Assembly (NCBI GenBank): GCA_049682815.1
Contig: JBAUII010000090.1
Coordinates: 1-10,843, forward strand
Direction: 5' to 3'
Length of the DNA stretch: 10,843 nt
Source of the DNA: DASWID01 sp049682815
GTDB taxonomy: Bacteria; Desulfobacterota_D; UBA1144; Nemesobacterales; CSP1-2
A model generated the notes under the pieces. That model was not told the origin of the DNA. It worked only from the letters and a program-made list of their open reading frames with translations, and did not search any database. The stretch's first letter is position 1, and each line of letters begins with the position of its first letter. The translations under genes were made by a program, and so were the position numbers. Below, one piece after another: positions 1 to 6,447 of the stretch.

Positions 1-1514
1 TCCTGGCTCGTATTCGTAAGCTCGGCCAATCTTATATCTGAAAACCCAATTTCCTTTGCATGTCGCAGCATGGGACCTGGCAAATCATCTGAATTGAATA
101 TCCTTATCTGATTTTCCGTTTCAACGATATGGTTTATATTTTCAAGGAACCACGGGTCGATCTTAGTTAGATAGTTAATTTCCTGGATATCAAGTCCACA
201 CCTGATTGCGTCTGCTATATACCATAATCTTTCAGGATTAGGTATTAATAATTTTTCTCTAATCAATTCCAAGTCGGCGGTGATTGGCTCGAACCCCGAA
301 GAATCGATTTCTAGAGAACGGATAGCTTTCTGCAGCGCTTCCTTAAATGTCCTTCCGATTGCCATAACCTCACCGACGGATTTCATCTGAGTCGTCAGTA
401 AAGGCTCGGTCTGAGGAAATTTTTCGAATGCGAATCTAGGTATCTTTACTACAGCATAGTCAATTGTGGGTTCGAACGAAGCAGGTGTATAACGAGTTAT
501 ATCATTGGGAAGCTCATCGAGAGTATACCCAATGGCAAGCTTGGCTGCGATCTTGGCGATTGGATACCCGGTGGCTTTGGAAGCAAGAGCTGAGCTCCTC
601 GAGACTCTCGGGTTCATCTCAATCACTACCATTTCGCCATCTTCCGGGTTGATTGCGAATTGAATATTTGATCCGCCGGTATCGACCCCTATCTCCCTGA
701 TTATCGCGATAGCGGCGTCTCTCATCCTCTGATACTCCTTATCGGTCAGGGTTTGAGCCGGTGCGACAGTAATGCTATCTCCGGTATGCACACCCATTGG
801 GTCAAAATTTTCAATCGAACAAATTATGGCTACGTTGTCCTCTCCATCCCTCATCACCTCAAGCTCGAACTCCTTCCAGCCCAATACTGATTGTTCTATC
901 AGGATCTCGCTAACTGGGCTTAAATCTAGGCCGGCTTTTGCATATTCCTCAAACTCCTCTCTGTTATAGGCTACGCTTCCTCCAGTACCTCCCAGCGTGA
1001 ATGAGGGTCGAATGATAACGGGGAATCCAATATCGCTTACGATATCCCATGCTTCGTTTATGGAATGAGCAACTCCGCTTGGTGGGACCTTCAGCCCGAT
1101 TCTATTGATTGATTCCTTGAATAGATCCCTGTTCTCGGCTTTTTTTATTGCGCTCAATTTTGCCCCAATTAATTCAACTCCGAATTTTTCCAGAACCCCT
1201 GCCTCGGAAAGTTTAACGGCGAGGTTTAGGGCTGTCTGTCCGCCAAGGGTTGGCAGCAATGCTTGGGGCAGTTCCTTCTCGATGATCTTTTCAAGAATTT
1301 CGGGTACGAGCGGCTCTATATATGTTCTATCCGCGACTGTTGGATCTGTCATTATTGTTGCCGGGTTACTGTTTACGAGTACGATCTGATAGCCTTCTTC
1401 TCGAAGTGCTTTACAGGCTTGCGTTCCGGAATAATCAAACTCGCAAGCCTGCCCGATAACAATAGGCCCTGAGCCAATTAGGAGTATCTTTTTGATGTCG
1501 GTTCGCTTAGGCAT
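1..1514 (-). CDS. carB: Carbamoyl-phosphate synthase large subunit (N-terminal part, cut by window edge)
   Basis: CarB joins ammonia from the CarA glutaminase to bicarbonate, using two ATP, to make carbamoyl phosphate for pyrimidines and arginine in the cytoplasm. About 504 codons are present, against roughly 1070 for the family. The frame is open from the ATG at 1514 to the left edge; I spot-checked it at several points and saw no frameshift. It starts MPKRTDIKKILLIGSGP, followed by IGQACEFDYSG, and has NSNPATIMTDP, GGQTALNLAVKL, the ATP-grasp stretch VIIRPSFTLGGTGG, SIENFDPMGVHTGDS and EMNPRVSRSSALASKATG. Together these make up the first (carboxyphosphate) ATP-grasp half. The visible end runs into the oligomerisation domain. 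The match to the E. coli protein recalled from memory is nearly gap-free. I see no Shine-Dalgarno sequence before the start. Upstream lies the repeat island, so its promoter must be in or beyond that island. The identification is very secure. Confidence 0.97.
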   Translation of the reverse strand, partial: MPKRTDIKKILLIGSGPIVIGQACEFDYSGTQACKALREEGYQIVLVNSNPATIMTDPTVADRTYIEPLVPEILEKIIEKELPQALLPTLGGQTALNLAVKLSEAGVLEKFGVELIGAKLSAIKKAENRDLFKESINRIGLKVPPSGVAHSINEAWDIVSDIGFPVIIRPSFTLGGTGGSVAYNREEFEEYAKAGLDLSPVSEILIEQSVLGWKEFELEVMRDGEDNVAIICSIENFDPMGVHTGDSITVAPAQTLTDKEYQRMRDAAIAIIREIGVDTGGSNIQFAINPEDGEMVVIEMNPRVSRSSALASKATGYPIAKIAAKLAIGYTLDELPNDITRYTPASFEPTIDYAVVKIPRFAFEKFPQTEPLLTTQMKSVGEVMAIGRTFKEALQKAIRSLEIDSSGFEPITADLELIREKLLIPNPERLWYIADAIRCGLDIQEINYLTKIDPWFLENINHIVETENQIRIFNSDDLPGPMLRHAKEIGFSDIRLAELTNTSQ

Positions 1515-1519
1515 TTATC

Positions 1520-1764
1520 GATTCATGGTGGAGGATGCAGGATTCAGGATACAAGATGCACGATGCAAGATACATGATGCAAGATGGGATGTGGGGCGTG
1601 GCCAATTTCCAATAATCAAGCTCCAAATCACAAACAAATCCCAATTTTGAAATAGCAAACGCAAAAGATATAGAATTTGGAATTTAGAAATTGGACATTG
1701 TTTGGAGCTTGAGGTTTGTGATTTAGAATTTGTTTCAGTCATCATGAATCCTGTATCCTCAATC
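1520..1764. repeat. Degenerate 7-mer repeat island with inward-facing ends and AT-rich core
   Basis: This fills the 311-base spacer between bpsA and carB. On the left, 1520-1589 reads as ten 7-mers in strict phase, mostly GATNCAN: GATTCAT, GGTGGAG, GATGCAG, GATTCAG, GATACAA, GATGCAC, GATGCAA, GATACAT, GATGCAA, GATGGGA. On the right, 1737-1764 holds four such units on the opposite strand (GATTGAG, GATACAG, GATTCAT, GATGACT). The core, 1590-1736, is rich in AATTT/CCAAA words. It contains an exact 11-bp inverted repeat, CAAGCTCCAAA (1617-1627) against TTTGGAGCTTG (1701-1711). A second pair is AAATCACAAAC (1625-1635) against GTTTGTGATTT (1714-1724). These two pairs cannot form in the same hairpin, which looks more like reshuffled repeat pieces than one evolved stem. 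The 98-codon frame across it is not a gene. I recall similar repeats scattered through some environmental bacterial genomes; its role is unknown. Confidence 0.75.
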
Positions 1765-1825
1765 CAAAACCGTCTTAATTTTGTAATTCGTATTAATACA
1801 TGGCTAAACAATCGGCTGTATTTAT

Positions 1826-2872
1826 CTACGTTGTGGAGCTTTCTTGATCCTCATATATATTTTCATTGCCATAATCCTTCGTGTTTCCTTTAAAACCCTC
1901 GAGTGTTTCGAATCTATAGAGAGCTGAGCGGTACCAATTTTTTTCCGGTTTAACCTTTGCGGGCGAAAGCCTCCACGCTCTCGTATCCTCTTCGTAACCC
2001 CAGTTTGTATATTCGTTAAAGTTATGAAGTATATCAGTGAATACGATTTTGTATTTAAGTAGCATTTTCTGGAGCTCATACCACTTCGTGAGAGATGCTT
2101 CCCTCCTTGTAAAACCGAAGTATCCCGCTGAACCAGACTGACTAAGTGTCGCAATTCCCCTGCCAATAAAAGCGTCTGCCGCCTTCAACGTCTCAGGAGG
2201 ATCGGTGAAAAATGTATCATATTTATTCCTATGTTCATTAGGTATAGAGCGCCGTAGATCGAAGGTGTGAACCTCCACTTTGAACCCTTCCTTTACACCG
2301 GTTTCCTGAATGAAATCGGTTAGTCTCTTGTCAATCTCGACAACTGTTATTCTTTTAGGTAGACGGCTGATTCCAAGAGCTATACTTATAAGGTCGTCGT
2401 CTCCCAACACAAATATTTCCTTTCCATATATGTCTCCCCTCTCATAGGCAAGGGCAAAACGTGAGAGAGTAGTAGAAGGGGTTACGTATCCCTGATCAAA
2501 TTTTCTCAAAGGAACCGGACGTCTCTTCTGAACCTTGAGGAATTTATTCTTGATTTCTGAGAATTTTTCCAGAATGATTCCCCTTCCTTCGCAAGTCTTA
2601 CAGGATATGTCATTTACAGGATGCACTTTTTTTGCGATCTTCTTCCCGTCGTCCGTAAGAACGAATCCATTGTCCAGTACCAAAGCCAATCCCATTTTCT
2701 CTAATGCGTTAATGGATTCGAATACTGCGGGTACCGGAAAATCAGATTTGTCTATGACCTCCCAGGGATTCTTGCTCTTTTTTAGAGCACCTAGCAGTCT
2801 CTCAATGTCCTTAGAAGTAATTTTAATTTTTGACTTATTTGAAACTTGTTGGGCGAGTTTTTTCAGGTCCAT
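1826..2872 (-). CDS. bpsA: Branched-chain polyamine synthase (DUF43/BpsA family aminopropyltransferase)
   Basis: The family transfers aminopropyl groups from decarboxylated S-adenosylmethionine onto spermidine to make the branched polyamine N4-bis(aminopropyl)spermidine, known mainly from hyperthermophilic archaea and thermophilic bacteria. The protein has 348 residues. The N-terminal ~85 residues look like a winged helix, followed by a CKTCEGRG cysteine pair (about 91-94). The Rossmann-like catalytic part has FDQGYVTPSTT, FVLGDDDLISIAL (GDDD at 157-160, the signature acidic motif), VVEIDKRL (about 177-184) and FFTDPPET (about 221-228). I chose the ATG at 2872 over the one at 2884. GAGG lies 6 nt before 2872, whereas 2884 has no ribosome site and sits only about 15 nt after the predicted transcription start. 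Its promoter carries a palindrome. The family call is strong. The exact acceptor polyamine is inferred, and some DUF43 members lack biochemical tests. Confidence 0.88.
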   Translation of the reverse strand: MDLKKLAQQVSNKSKIKITSKDIERLLGALKKSKNPWEVIDKSDFPVPAVFESINALEKMGLALVLDNGFVLTDDGKKIAKKVHPVNDISCKTCEGRGIILEKFSEIKNKFLKVQKRRPVPLRKFDQGYVTPSTTLSRFALAYERGDIYGKEIFVLGDDDLISIALGISRLPKRITVVEIDKRLTDFIQETGVKEGFKVEVHTFDLRRSIPNEHRNKYDTFFTDPPETLKAADAFIGRGIATLSQSGSAGYFGFTRREASLTKWYELQKMLLKYKIVFTDILHNFNEYTNWGYEEDTRAWRLSPAKVKPEKNWYRSALYRFETLEGFKGNTKDYGNENIYEDQESSTT

Positions 2873-2905
2873 CCAAAACCTCATGAGTAATAGTTGAGTC
2901 GAGAT

Positions 2906-2934
2906 TTTATACCCAAAATTCCCACAACTCGCAA
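2906..2934 (-). promoter_or_regulatory. Promoter of bpsA
   Basis: On the minus strand, TTGCGA (2929-2934) is followed by a 17-base spacer and TATAAA (2906-2911). The predicted start near 2899 gives a leader of about 27 bases, ending with GAGG six bases before the chosen ATG at 2872. Confidence 0.6.
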
Positions 2935-2945
2935 ATTGAATTTGC
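2931..2945. promoter_or_regulatory. Operator-like perfect palindrome over the bpsA -35 box
   Basis: GCAAATT-G-AATTTGC is a 15-bp perfect inverted repeat with a single central base. It overlaps the -35 hexamer at 2929-2934 and extends upstream of it. That placement fits a dimeric helix-turn-helix regulator blocking or recruiting RNA polymerase. No regulator gene is visible nearby. Confidence 0.5.
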
Positions 2946-3089
2946 TACCTGATGAACTGATTGTACTAGTTCTGCGGTTTGAGAGAATATCCTCATCAAT
3001 GACCCGGTCACCTTTTATCATTACTGTGAGAGTTGTGACAGATTTAACGTTGCAGGTCAGAAAATGATGTGTTAAGGCTCAACTGTTAT

Positions 3090-3527
3090 TTAGTAAGGTG
3101 GGACAGATTCTCCCGTCTCTCCGTAAATCTCTAATTCAAGGCCATCCGGATCAAGGAAGTGATATGCTTTTATCTTCCCGTCCTTTTCGACCTTTTCTTC
3201 TATGAATGTGACACCCTTGCACTTAAAGGCCTTGCTCACCTTTTCCACATCATCCACTTTAAAAGCCACGTGGGCAACGCTCTCCACAATTTGAGATTTA
3301 TCTCTATTGAGCCTTTTATCTTCCGTTAAAGCTATTAAAGTATGGTCTTTGGTTCCGAGAAAGGACTTTTTCTTACCCCCTTCATTTCTTCCATCTTTTA
3401 TTATTCTGAGCCCTAACCCCTCATTGTAAAACTCTATGGACCTGTCCATATCGCTTACAACTATCGCAACGTGATCTATGCCCGTGATCAAGGTCTTGCT
3501 GCTCAATAGGTTTTTGATCCATTTCAT
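3090..3527 (-). CDS. VOC/glyoxalase-fold metalloenzyme, substrate unknown
   Basis: This is a 145-residue protein of the vicinal-oxygen-chelate superfamily (glyoxalase I, dioxygenase and fosfomycin-resistance-type folds). Two beta-alpha-beta-beta-beta modules are visible: GIDHVAIVVSDMDRSIEFY (16-34) and SVAHVAFKVDDVEKV (about 83-97). Metal ligands expected for the family are all present: His19, Glu69 (ALTED), His86 and Glu133 (LELEIYG). The ending FLDPDGLELEIYG is typical of the lactoylglutathione-lyase-like group. The first ~12 residues (MKWIKNLLSSKT) are an N-terminal extension. The start is supported by AGGA a few bases upstream. Its start codon lies 6 nt beyond the stop of the small membrane protein at 3534-3707, so the two are almost certainly co-transcribed. 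That suggests work near a membrane, but the reaction cannot be named from sequence. Confidence 0.85.
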   Translation of the reverse strand: MKWIKNLLSSKTLITGIDHVAIVVSDMDRSIEFYNEGLGLRIIKDGRNEGGKKKSFLGTKDHTLIALTEDKRLNRDKSQIVESVAHVAFKVDDVEKVSKAFKCKGVTFIEEKVEKDGKIKAYHFLDPDGLELEIYGETGESVPPY

Positions 3528-3533
3528 GATTTC

Positions 3534-3707
3534 CTACCAGAGCCTGAGTTCCACAAAGAGGTTGGTAAACCAGACTGATATTGCGAGAAAGGCAAAGGTA
3601 ATGATAAAAACTCCAAGGGCCGTTGACACCGATATGCGGGCGCCTTTGTGGCGCATTGGCATAGACATCGTGGCTGCAGATTGAGAAGCCGGAACTGCCG
3701 TCATCAT
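3534..3707 (-). CDS. Small single-span membrane protein (57 aa), unknown
   Basis: I do not recognise this protein. It has a hydrophilic N-terminus with several methionines (MMTAVPASQSAATMSM), a basic MRHKGAR stretch, and then one clear membrane segment, about 28-50 (TALGVFIITFAFLAISVWF). It closes with a short FVELRLW tail. The basic residues before the segment predict the N-terminus inside. Starts at Met2, Met14, Met16 or Met18 are possible alternatives. Support for a real gene comes from three things: a strong minus-strand promoter at 3783-3812, a GAAGGGG purine run upstream of the ATG, and a stop 6 nt before the VOC gene's start. Topology and size resemble SecE or small respiratory-complex subunits, but no SecE signature is present. 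A longer overlapping frame here (3421-3783) is a shadow. Confidence 0.6.
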   Translation of the reverse strand: MMTAVPASQSAATMSMPMRHKGARISVSTALGVFIITFAFLAISVWFTNLFVELRLW

Positions 3708-3782
3708 CCCGTGCTTGAGACCCCTTCAGGATTTTGGTTAAGTGACGAAAACGATAAAAAGCTAATGCCTTAAGCAACCCCA

Positions 3783-3812
3783 ATTATCTCACAATGGGAA
3801 AGCCTTTGTCAA
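3783..3812 (-). promoter_or_regulatory. Strong promoter for the small membrane protein-VOC pair
   Basis: On the minus strand, a consensus TTGACA (3807-3812) is followed by 18 bases and GATAAT (3783-3788). The predicted start near 3776 gives a leader of about 70 bases before the ATG at 3707. The same TTGACA-N18-GATAAT pattern precedes the NHL lipoprotein. Confidence 0.7.
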
Positions 3813-3892
3813 CATTATTGAGTTTGGTGAAAATTAAATTTGAGAGCTTAAGCACCATTTAAAGAAGAGTAAATACATTCTACAAATTTCTC

Positions 3893-3905
3893 CCACTATT
3901 AGTGG
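3893..3905. promoter_or_regulatory. Operator-like palindrome upstream of def
   Basis: CCACTA-T-TAGTGG is a perfect 6+1+6 inverted repeat, about 65 bases upstream of def, in an otherwise AT-rich spacer. A second perfect palindrome, GCTTAAGC, lies at 3846-3853. The spacer separates two divergent genes, so either could be the target. The role is not known. Confidence 0.35.
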
Positions 3906-3955
3906 ATATATTTAGGCAGTTGAAAATAAATCCTTTATTAAGTTCATTTTAATAT

Positions 3956-3961
3956 TATAAT
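3956..3961 (+). promoter_or_regulatory. Possible -10 box of def implying a near-leaderless mRNA
   Basis: An exact TATAAT lies only 8 bases before the ATG at 3970, with no good -35 at the usual distance and no ribosome site in front of the start. If it is used, transcription would begin within a few bases of the start codon. The TATAAT could also be chance in an AT-rich spacer. Confidence 0.3.
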
Positions 3962-3969
3962 TGAACGAA

Positions 3970-4497
3970 ATGGCCAGGATATTGGAAATTGAAGAGCTAG
4001 GCAATCCGATATTAAGAGAGAAAGCTAAACATGTGGATAATATCGGTGACGAGTATATTCAGAGGCTAATCGACGATTTGATCGAGACTGTTAAAGCAGT
4101 TAATGGGGTGGGGATTGCCGCCCCGCAGGTAAATGAGTCCTATCAGATTTTTATAATAGACTGTCATCCCAACCCGCGATATCCGAACGCACCGAAAATG
4201 GACCCGAGGGAAGTGATCAACCCGAAGATTACCTCTCGCTCCGATGAAATGATTAAGGAATGGGAAGGATGCTTGAGCATCCCCGGAATCAGGGGATTGG
4301 TGCCTCGTCATAACTCCCTCGTTGTAGAATATACGACTAGAAACGGCGACAAGAAGACGGAGGAATTAGAGGGTTTCATAGCGAGGATATTTCAACACGA
4401 ATATGACCATCTGAACGGGATAGTATTCCTCGACCGATTGGAGAGTTTAGGTGAGGTTATAACCGAAAAAGAGTACATCAAACTGTTTCATGAATGA
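3970..4497 (+). CDS. def: Peptide deformylase
   Basis: This metalloenzyme removes the formyl group from the N-terminal methionine of new proteins at the ribosome. All three family motifs are intact: GVGIAAPQ (46-53), EGCLS (99-103; Cys101 is a metal ligand) and QHEYDHLNG (142-150; His143 and His147 are ligands, Glu144 is the catalytic base). The length, 175 residues, is normal. The start at ATG 3970 gives MARILEIEELGNPILR, the usual deformylase opening. An in-frame TTG at 3961 would add three residues but has no better ribosome site. The usual partner genes fmt and priA are not adjacent; def stands alone between divergent and convergent neighbours. The insertion between motifs 1 and 2 (HPNPRYPNAPKMDPRE) resembles other bacterial class I-like forms. 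Confidence 0.96.
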   Translation: MARILEIEELGNPILREKAKHVDNIGDEYIQRLIDDLIETVKAVNGVGIAAPQVNESYQIFIIDCHPNPRYPNAPKMDPREVINPKITSRSDEMIKEWEGCLSIPGIRGLVPRHNSLVVEYTTRNGDKKTEELEGFIARIFQHEYDHLNGIVFLDRLESLGEVITEKEYIKLFHE

Positions 4498-4565
4498 TTG
4501 TTTTCACGTCTTATGGATTAGCTTTCCGCAACCACCAATTTATCCCACATATCGAAGCGCAATTA

Positions 4566-5510
4566 TTACTCAGCCTGTGCCACCACCGTTCGATTTCCGT
4601 TTAATGGGTTAACCCGCAGAAGTCTAAAGTTAGCGCTGTCAAGTACAAGAATATTTCCGTCAGCCTCCACAGCGATTGCCCTGGGAAATAGAAAAAATGG
4701 ACCCGAACCTTTTAGAATTGATGAAATTGTAACACGATCTCCAGTCAGAATTTCTACACCAATTACACTATTACCGCCCGTGTCAAGAACCACGATATTT
4801 CCATCTGGATCAAGGGCTAGGCTCGAGATTTGAATGAAATTTGGGCCGCTTCCAATCTTTCTGTCCGAAATCACAGTTCGATCCCCGGTATCGGGATCGA
4901 CTTCAAACACTGCTCTACGAAACTCATCCGCCACCAGTAATGTTCCTCCATCATCAACTGTCACACCTACCGGCGCCTTAAAATTTGTTCCACTTCCGGT
5001 GTTGCTATCCGATACTATGCTCCGGTTTCCATCAATAGGATCTACCGAGACAAGTGCCTTAAGGTTCGGATCGGCGACAACTAGATTTCCATCCAACTCG
5101 ACTGCAACATCGACGGGATTTCTCAAATCTTCACCCGATCCAACGCTGGAACTGGATACGATATTCCGGTTACCGGTAATTGGGTCTACGCTAAAAACGG
5201 CCCTGAGGTCTGAGTCTGCGACAAACAAAACTCCGGCATCATCAATTGCAAGACCCCTTGGAGAGGAAAATGCCGGTCCGGTTCCAACGCCGGCACCCGA
5301 GATCGTTGTGACCTCGCCCGATTCGGGATCGACCCGTAATACTGTTGGCGGATTTACCGTGGTCAAATAAATATTGCCATCTTGAGCCACTGCCAAACCA
5401 CCAGGAAATATTAGTATCCTGGTGTCCGTATTCTGCTCTTCGCATGAAATATTCAGCAACAATATTGCAAAAGAAAAAGCTAGTATTAGCCTGTTCCAGG
5501 TTCTTGTCAT
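4566..5510 (-). CDS. NHL-repeat six-bladed beta-propeller lipoprotein
   Basis: The chosen start at 5510 has GGAGG nine bases upstream; an in-frame ATG at 5561 would add 17 residues without such a site. The 314-residue product opens with MTRTWNRLILAFSFAILLLNISC, a lipoprotein-type signal. Cys23 is the likely lipidated residue, though the lipobox (N-I-S-C) is not ideal. The rest is six tandem units of exactly 48 residues (blades at 35-82, 83-130, 131-178, 179-226, 227-274 and a 40-residue last one at 275-314). Each has a GLAVDDxGNLxVAD half, a VDPxTGxRTxIS half and a GSGPxF turn. NHL propellers usually bind ligands or proteins and some are enzymes; nothing here fixes the role. It is divergently transcribed from the cyclase lipoprotein across a 94-base spacer, so the two may act in the same compartment. 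The fold is secure, the function unknown. Confidence 0.85.
   Translation of the reverse strand: MTRTWNRLILAFSFAILLLNISCEEQNTDTRILIFPGGLAVAQDGNIYLTTVNPPTVLRVDPESGEVTTISGAGVGTGPAFSSPRGLAIDDAGVLFVADSDLRAVFSVDPITGNRNIVSSSSVGSGEDLRNPVDVAVELDGNLVVADPNLKALVSVDPIDGNRSIVSDSNTGSGTNFKAPVGVTVDDGGTLLVADEFRRAVFEVDPDTGDRTVISDRKIGSGPNFIQISSLALDPDGNIVVLDTGGNSVIGVEILTGDRVTISSILKGSGPFFLFPRAIAVEADGNILVLDSANFRLLRVNPLNGNRTVVAQAE
4569..5408 (-). repeat. Six tandem 144-bp coding repeats (NHL blades)
   Basis: Within the propeller gene, the sequence repeats with an exact 144-base (48-codon) period and no indels; the last unit stops after 40 codons. The antisense strand stays open over the same stretch because of the repeat, which creates a false 178-codon frame at 4834-5370. 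Confidence 0.8.
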
Positions 5511-5540
5511 AAAATTATGCCTCCATTCTGGCTGGTGATT

Positions 5541-5569
5541 TCTTGATATTATCACACCCACTATATAAT
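5541..5569 (+). promoter_or_regulatory. Promoter of the cyclase lipoprotein
   Basis: TATAAT (5564-5569) sits 17 bases after TCTTGA (5541-5546); a closer match, TTGATA (5543-5548), is only 15 bases away. It overlaps the promoter on the opposite strand, so RNA polymerase could probably occupy only one at a time. An AGAGGA ribosome site lies 7 bases before the ATG at 5605. Confidence 0.5.
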
Positions 5570-5577
5570 CTTGTCAA
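5548..5577 (-). promoter_or_regulatory. Promoter of the NHL lipoprotein
   Basis: On the minus strand, TTGACA (5572-5577), 18 bases, then GATAAT (5548-5553). The inverted pair GTGAT (5535-5539) and ATCAC (5551-5555), 11 bases apart, overlaps the -10 box and could be a regulator site. Confidence 0.65.
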
Positions 5578-5604
5578 TAACTTACACATAAAGAGGAAGA
5601 AAAG

Positions 5605-6408
5605 ATGTCCAGTTATAATTTGCCGGCTTTATTGTTATCAACCCTAATTACGATTCTAGGGTGTTCTAAATCAAACTCATTTCCTGAAGGGGAATGGGTC
5701 GACCTCACACATAATTTCTCATCGGAAACGATCTACTGGCCAACTTCTGAAACCTTCAAATCCGAAGTCGTATTTGAGGGCATCACAGATAAGGGGTTCT
5801 TTTACGAAGCGAAAAATTATTCAGCTGCTGAACATGGTGGGACGCATGTTGACGCTCCGATTCACTTTGCCGAAGGAAAGGAGACGGTTGATGAGATACC
5901 CTTGAGCAAGCTAATCGGCACAGCCGTCGTGGTAGATGTTTCCAAAAACGCAAGCGAGAATCCCGATTACGAGATTGGTATAGACGATTTCAAGGAATGG
6001 GAGGACGAAAATGGTCGGATTCCGGATCATTCGATTGTCTTATTGTACACCGGTTACTCAAAGTATTGGCCGGATAAGGTTAAATATCTGGGAACAGAAA
6101 ATCGCGGTGAAGAAGCCGTGAAGAATCTTCACTTCCCAGGATTGGACCCGGAAGCGGCAAAATGGTTGATTGAAAAGAGAAAACTAAAGGCAATAGGATT
6201 GGATACGGCGAGTATAGATTATGGTCAATCGCAGTTGTTTGAATCACACGTCACATTATTTAAAGAGAGCGTGCCGGCATTTGAAAACGTTTCTAATCTG
6301 GATAAATTGCCGGCGAAAGGGGCAACTATTTTTGCCTTGCCTATGAAGATCAAAGGTGGCAGCGGAGGGCCTCTCCGGATCGTCGCCCTCATACCTCATA
6401 ACAATTAA
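5605..6408 (+). CDS. Cyclase-family metal-dependent hydrolase, lipoprotein (kynurenine formamidase/isatin hydrolase type)
   Basis: This is a 267-residue member of the PF04199 'cyclase' family, which includes bacterial kynurenine formamidase (KynB), isatin hydrolase and uncharacterised amide or lactone hydrolases. The diagnostic metal motif HGGTHVDAPIHF is present at 77-88 (ligands His77, His81 and Asp83; His87 is the likely catalytic partner). WVDLTHNFSSETIYWP (31-46) and GLDTASIDYGQS near 198-209 are also family-typical. The N-terminus is a lipoprotein signal, LLLSTLITILGC, with Cys20 lipidated, so the enzyme should be membrane-anchored outside the cytoplasm. That argues against tryptophan catabolism, since KynB is cytoplasmic. 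AGAGGA seven bases before the ATG supports the start. It is divergent from the NHL lipoprotein and has no kynurenine-pathway neighbours. The family call is secure, the substrate unknown. Confidence 0.85.
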   Translation: MSSYNLPALLLSTLITILGCSKSNSFPEGEWVDLTHNFSSETIYWPTSETFKSEVVFEGITDKGFFYEAKNYSAAEHGGTHVDAPIHFAEGKETVDEIPLSKLIGTAVVVDVSKNASENPDYEIGIDDFKEWEDENGRIPDHSIVLLYTGYSKYWPDKVKYLGTENRGEEAVKNLHFPGLDPEAAKWLIEKRKLKAIGLDTASIDYGQSQLFESHVTLFKESVPAFENVSNLDKLPAKGATIFALPMKIKGGSGGPLRIVALIPHNN

Positions 6409-6447
6409 TTTGGCGGTATGTGTTATTCCTTGTCTGCTTTGTTTATA

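Noticed and set aside
464..1472. Plus-strand frames opposite carB
   Set aside because: They are antisense shadows of a strongly conserved carB frame.
1520..1589. CRISPR array or tandem microsatellite
   Set aside because: Units are 7 bases, degenerate and contiguous with no unique spacers, so it is not CRISPR; flanking inverted units make it more than a simple microsatellite.
1515..1811. 98-codon minus-strand frame between bpsA and carB
   Set aside because: Its translation is the direct reading of the 7-mer and AATTT/CCAAA repeats; there is no ribosome site and no protein-like composition.
1822..2166. 114-codon minus-strand frame inside bpsA
   Set aside because: It is an out-of-frame shadow of the bpsA C-terminus.
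2881..3021. 46-codon minus-strand frame ending at the bpsA ATG
   Set aside because: No ribosome site, low-complexity Ser-rich product, and it runs over the bpsA promoter and palindrome; length is within chance expectation.
3421..3783. 120-codon minus-strand frame across the VOC and small membrane genes
   Set aside because: It is out of frame with both genes and lacks recognisable domains; the two frames it overlaps have ribosome sites and protein-like features.
4834..5370. 178-codon plus-strand frame across the propeller gene
   Set aside because: It is antisense to the 144-bp repeats and repeats with the same period; the minus strand has the signal peptide, promoter and ribosome site.
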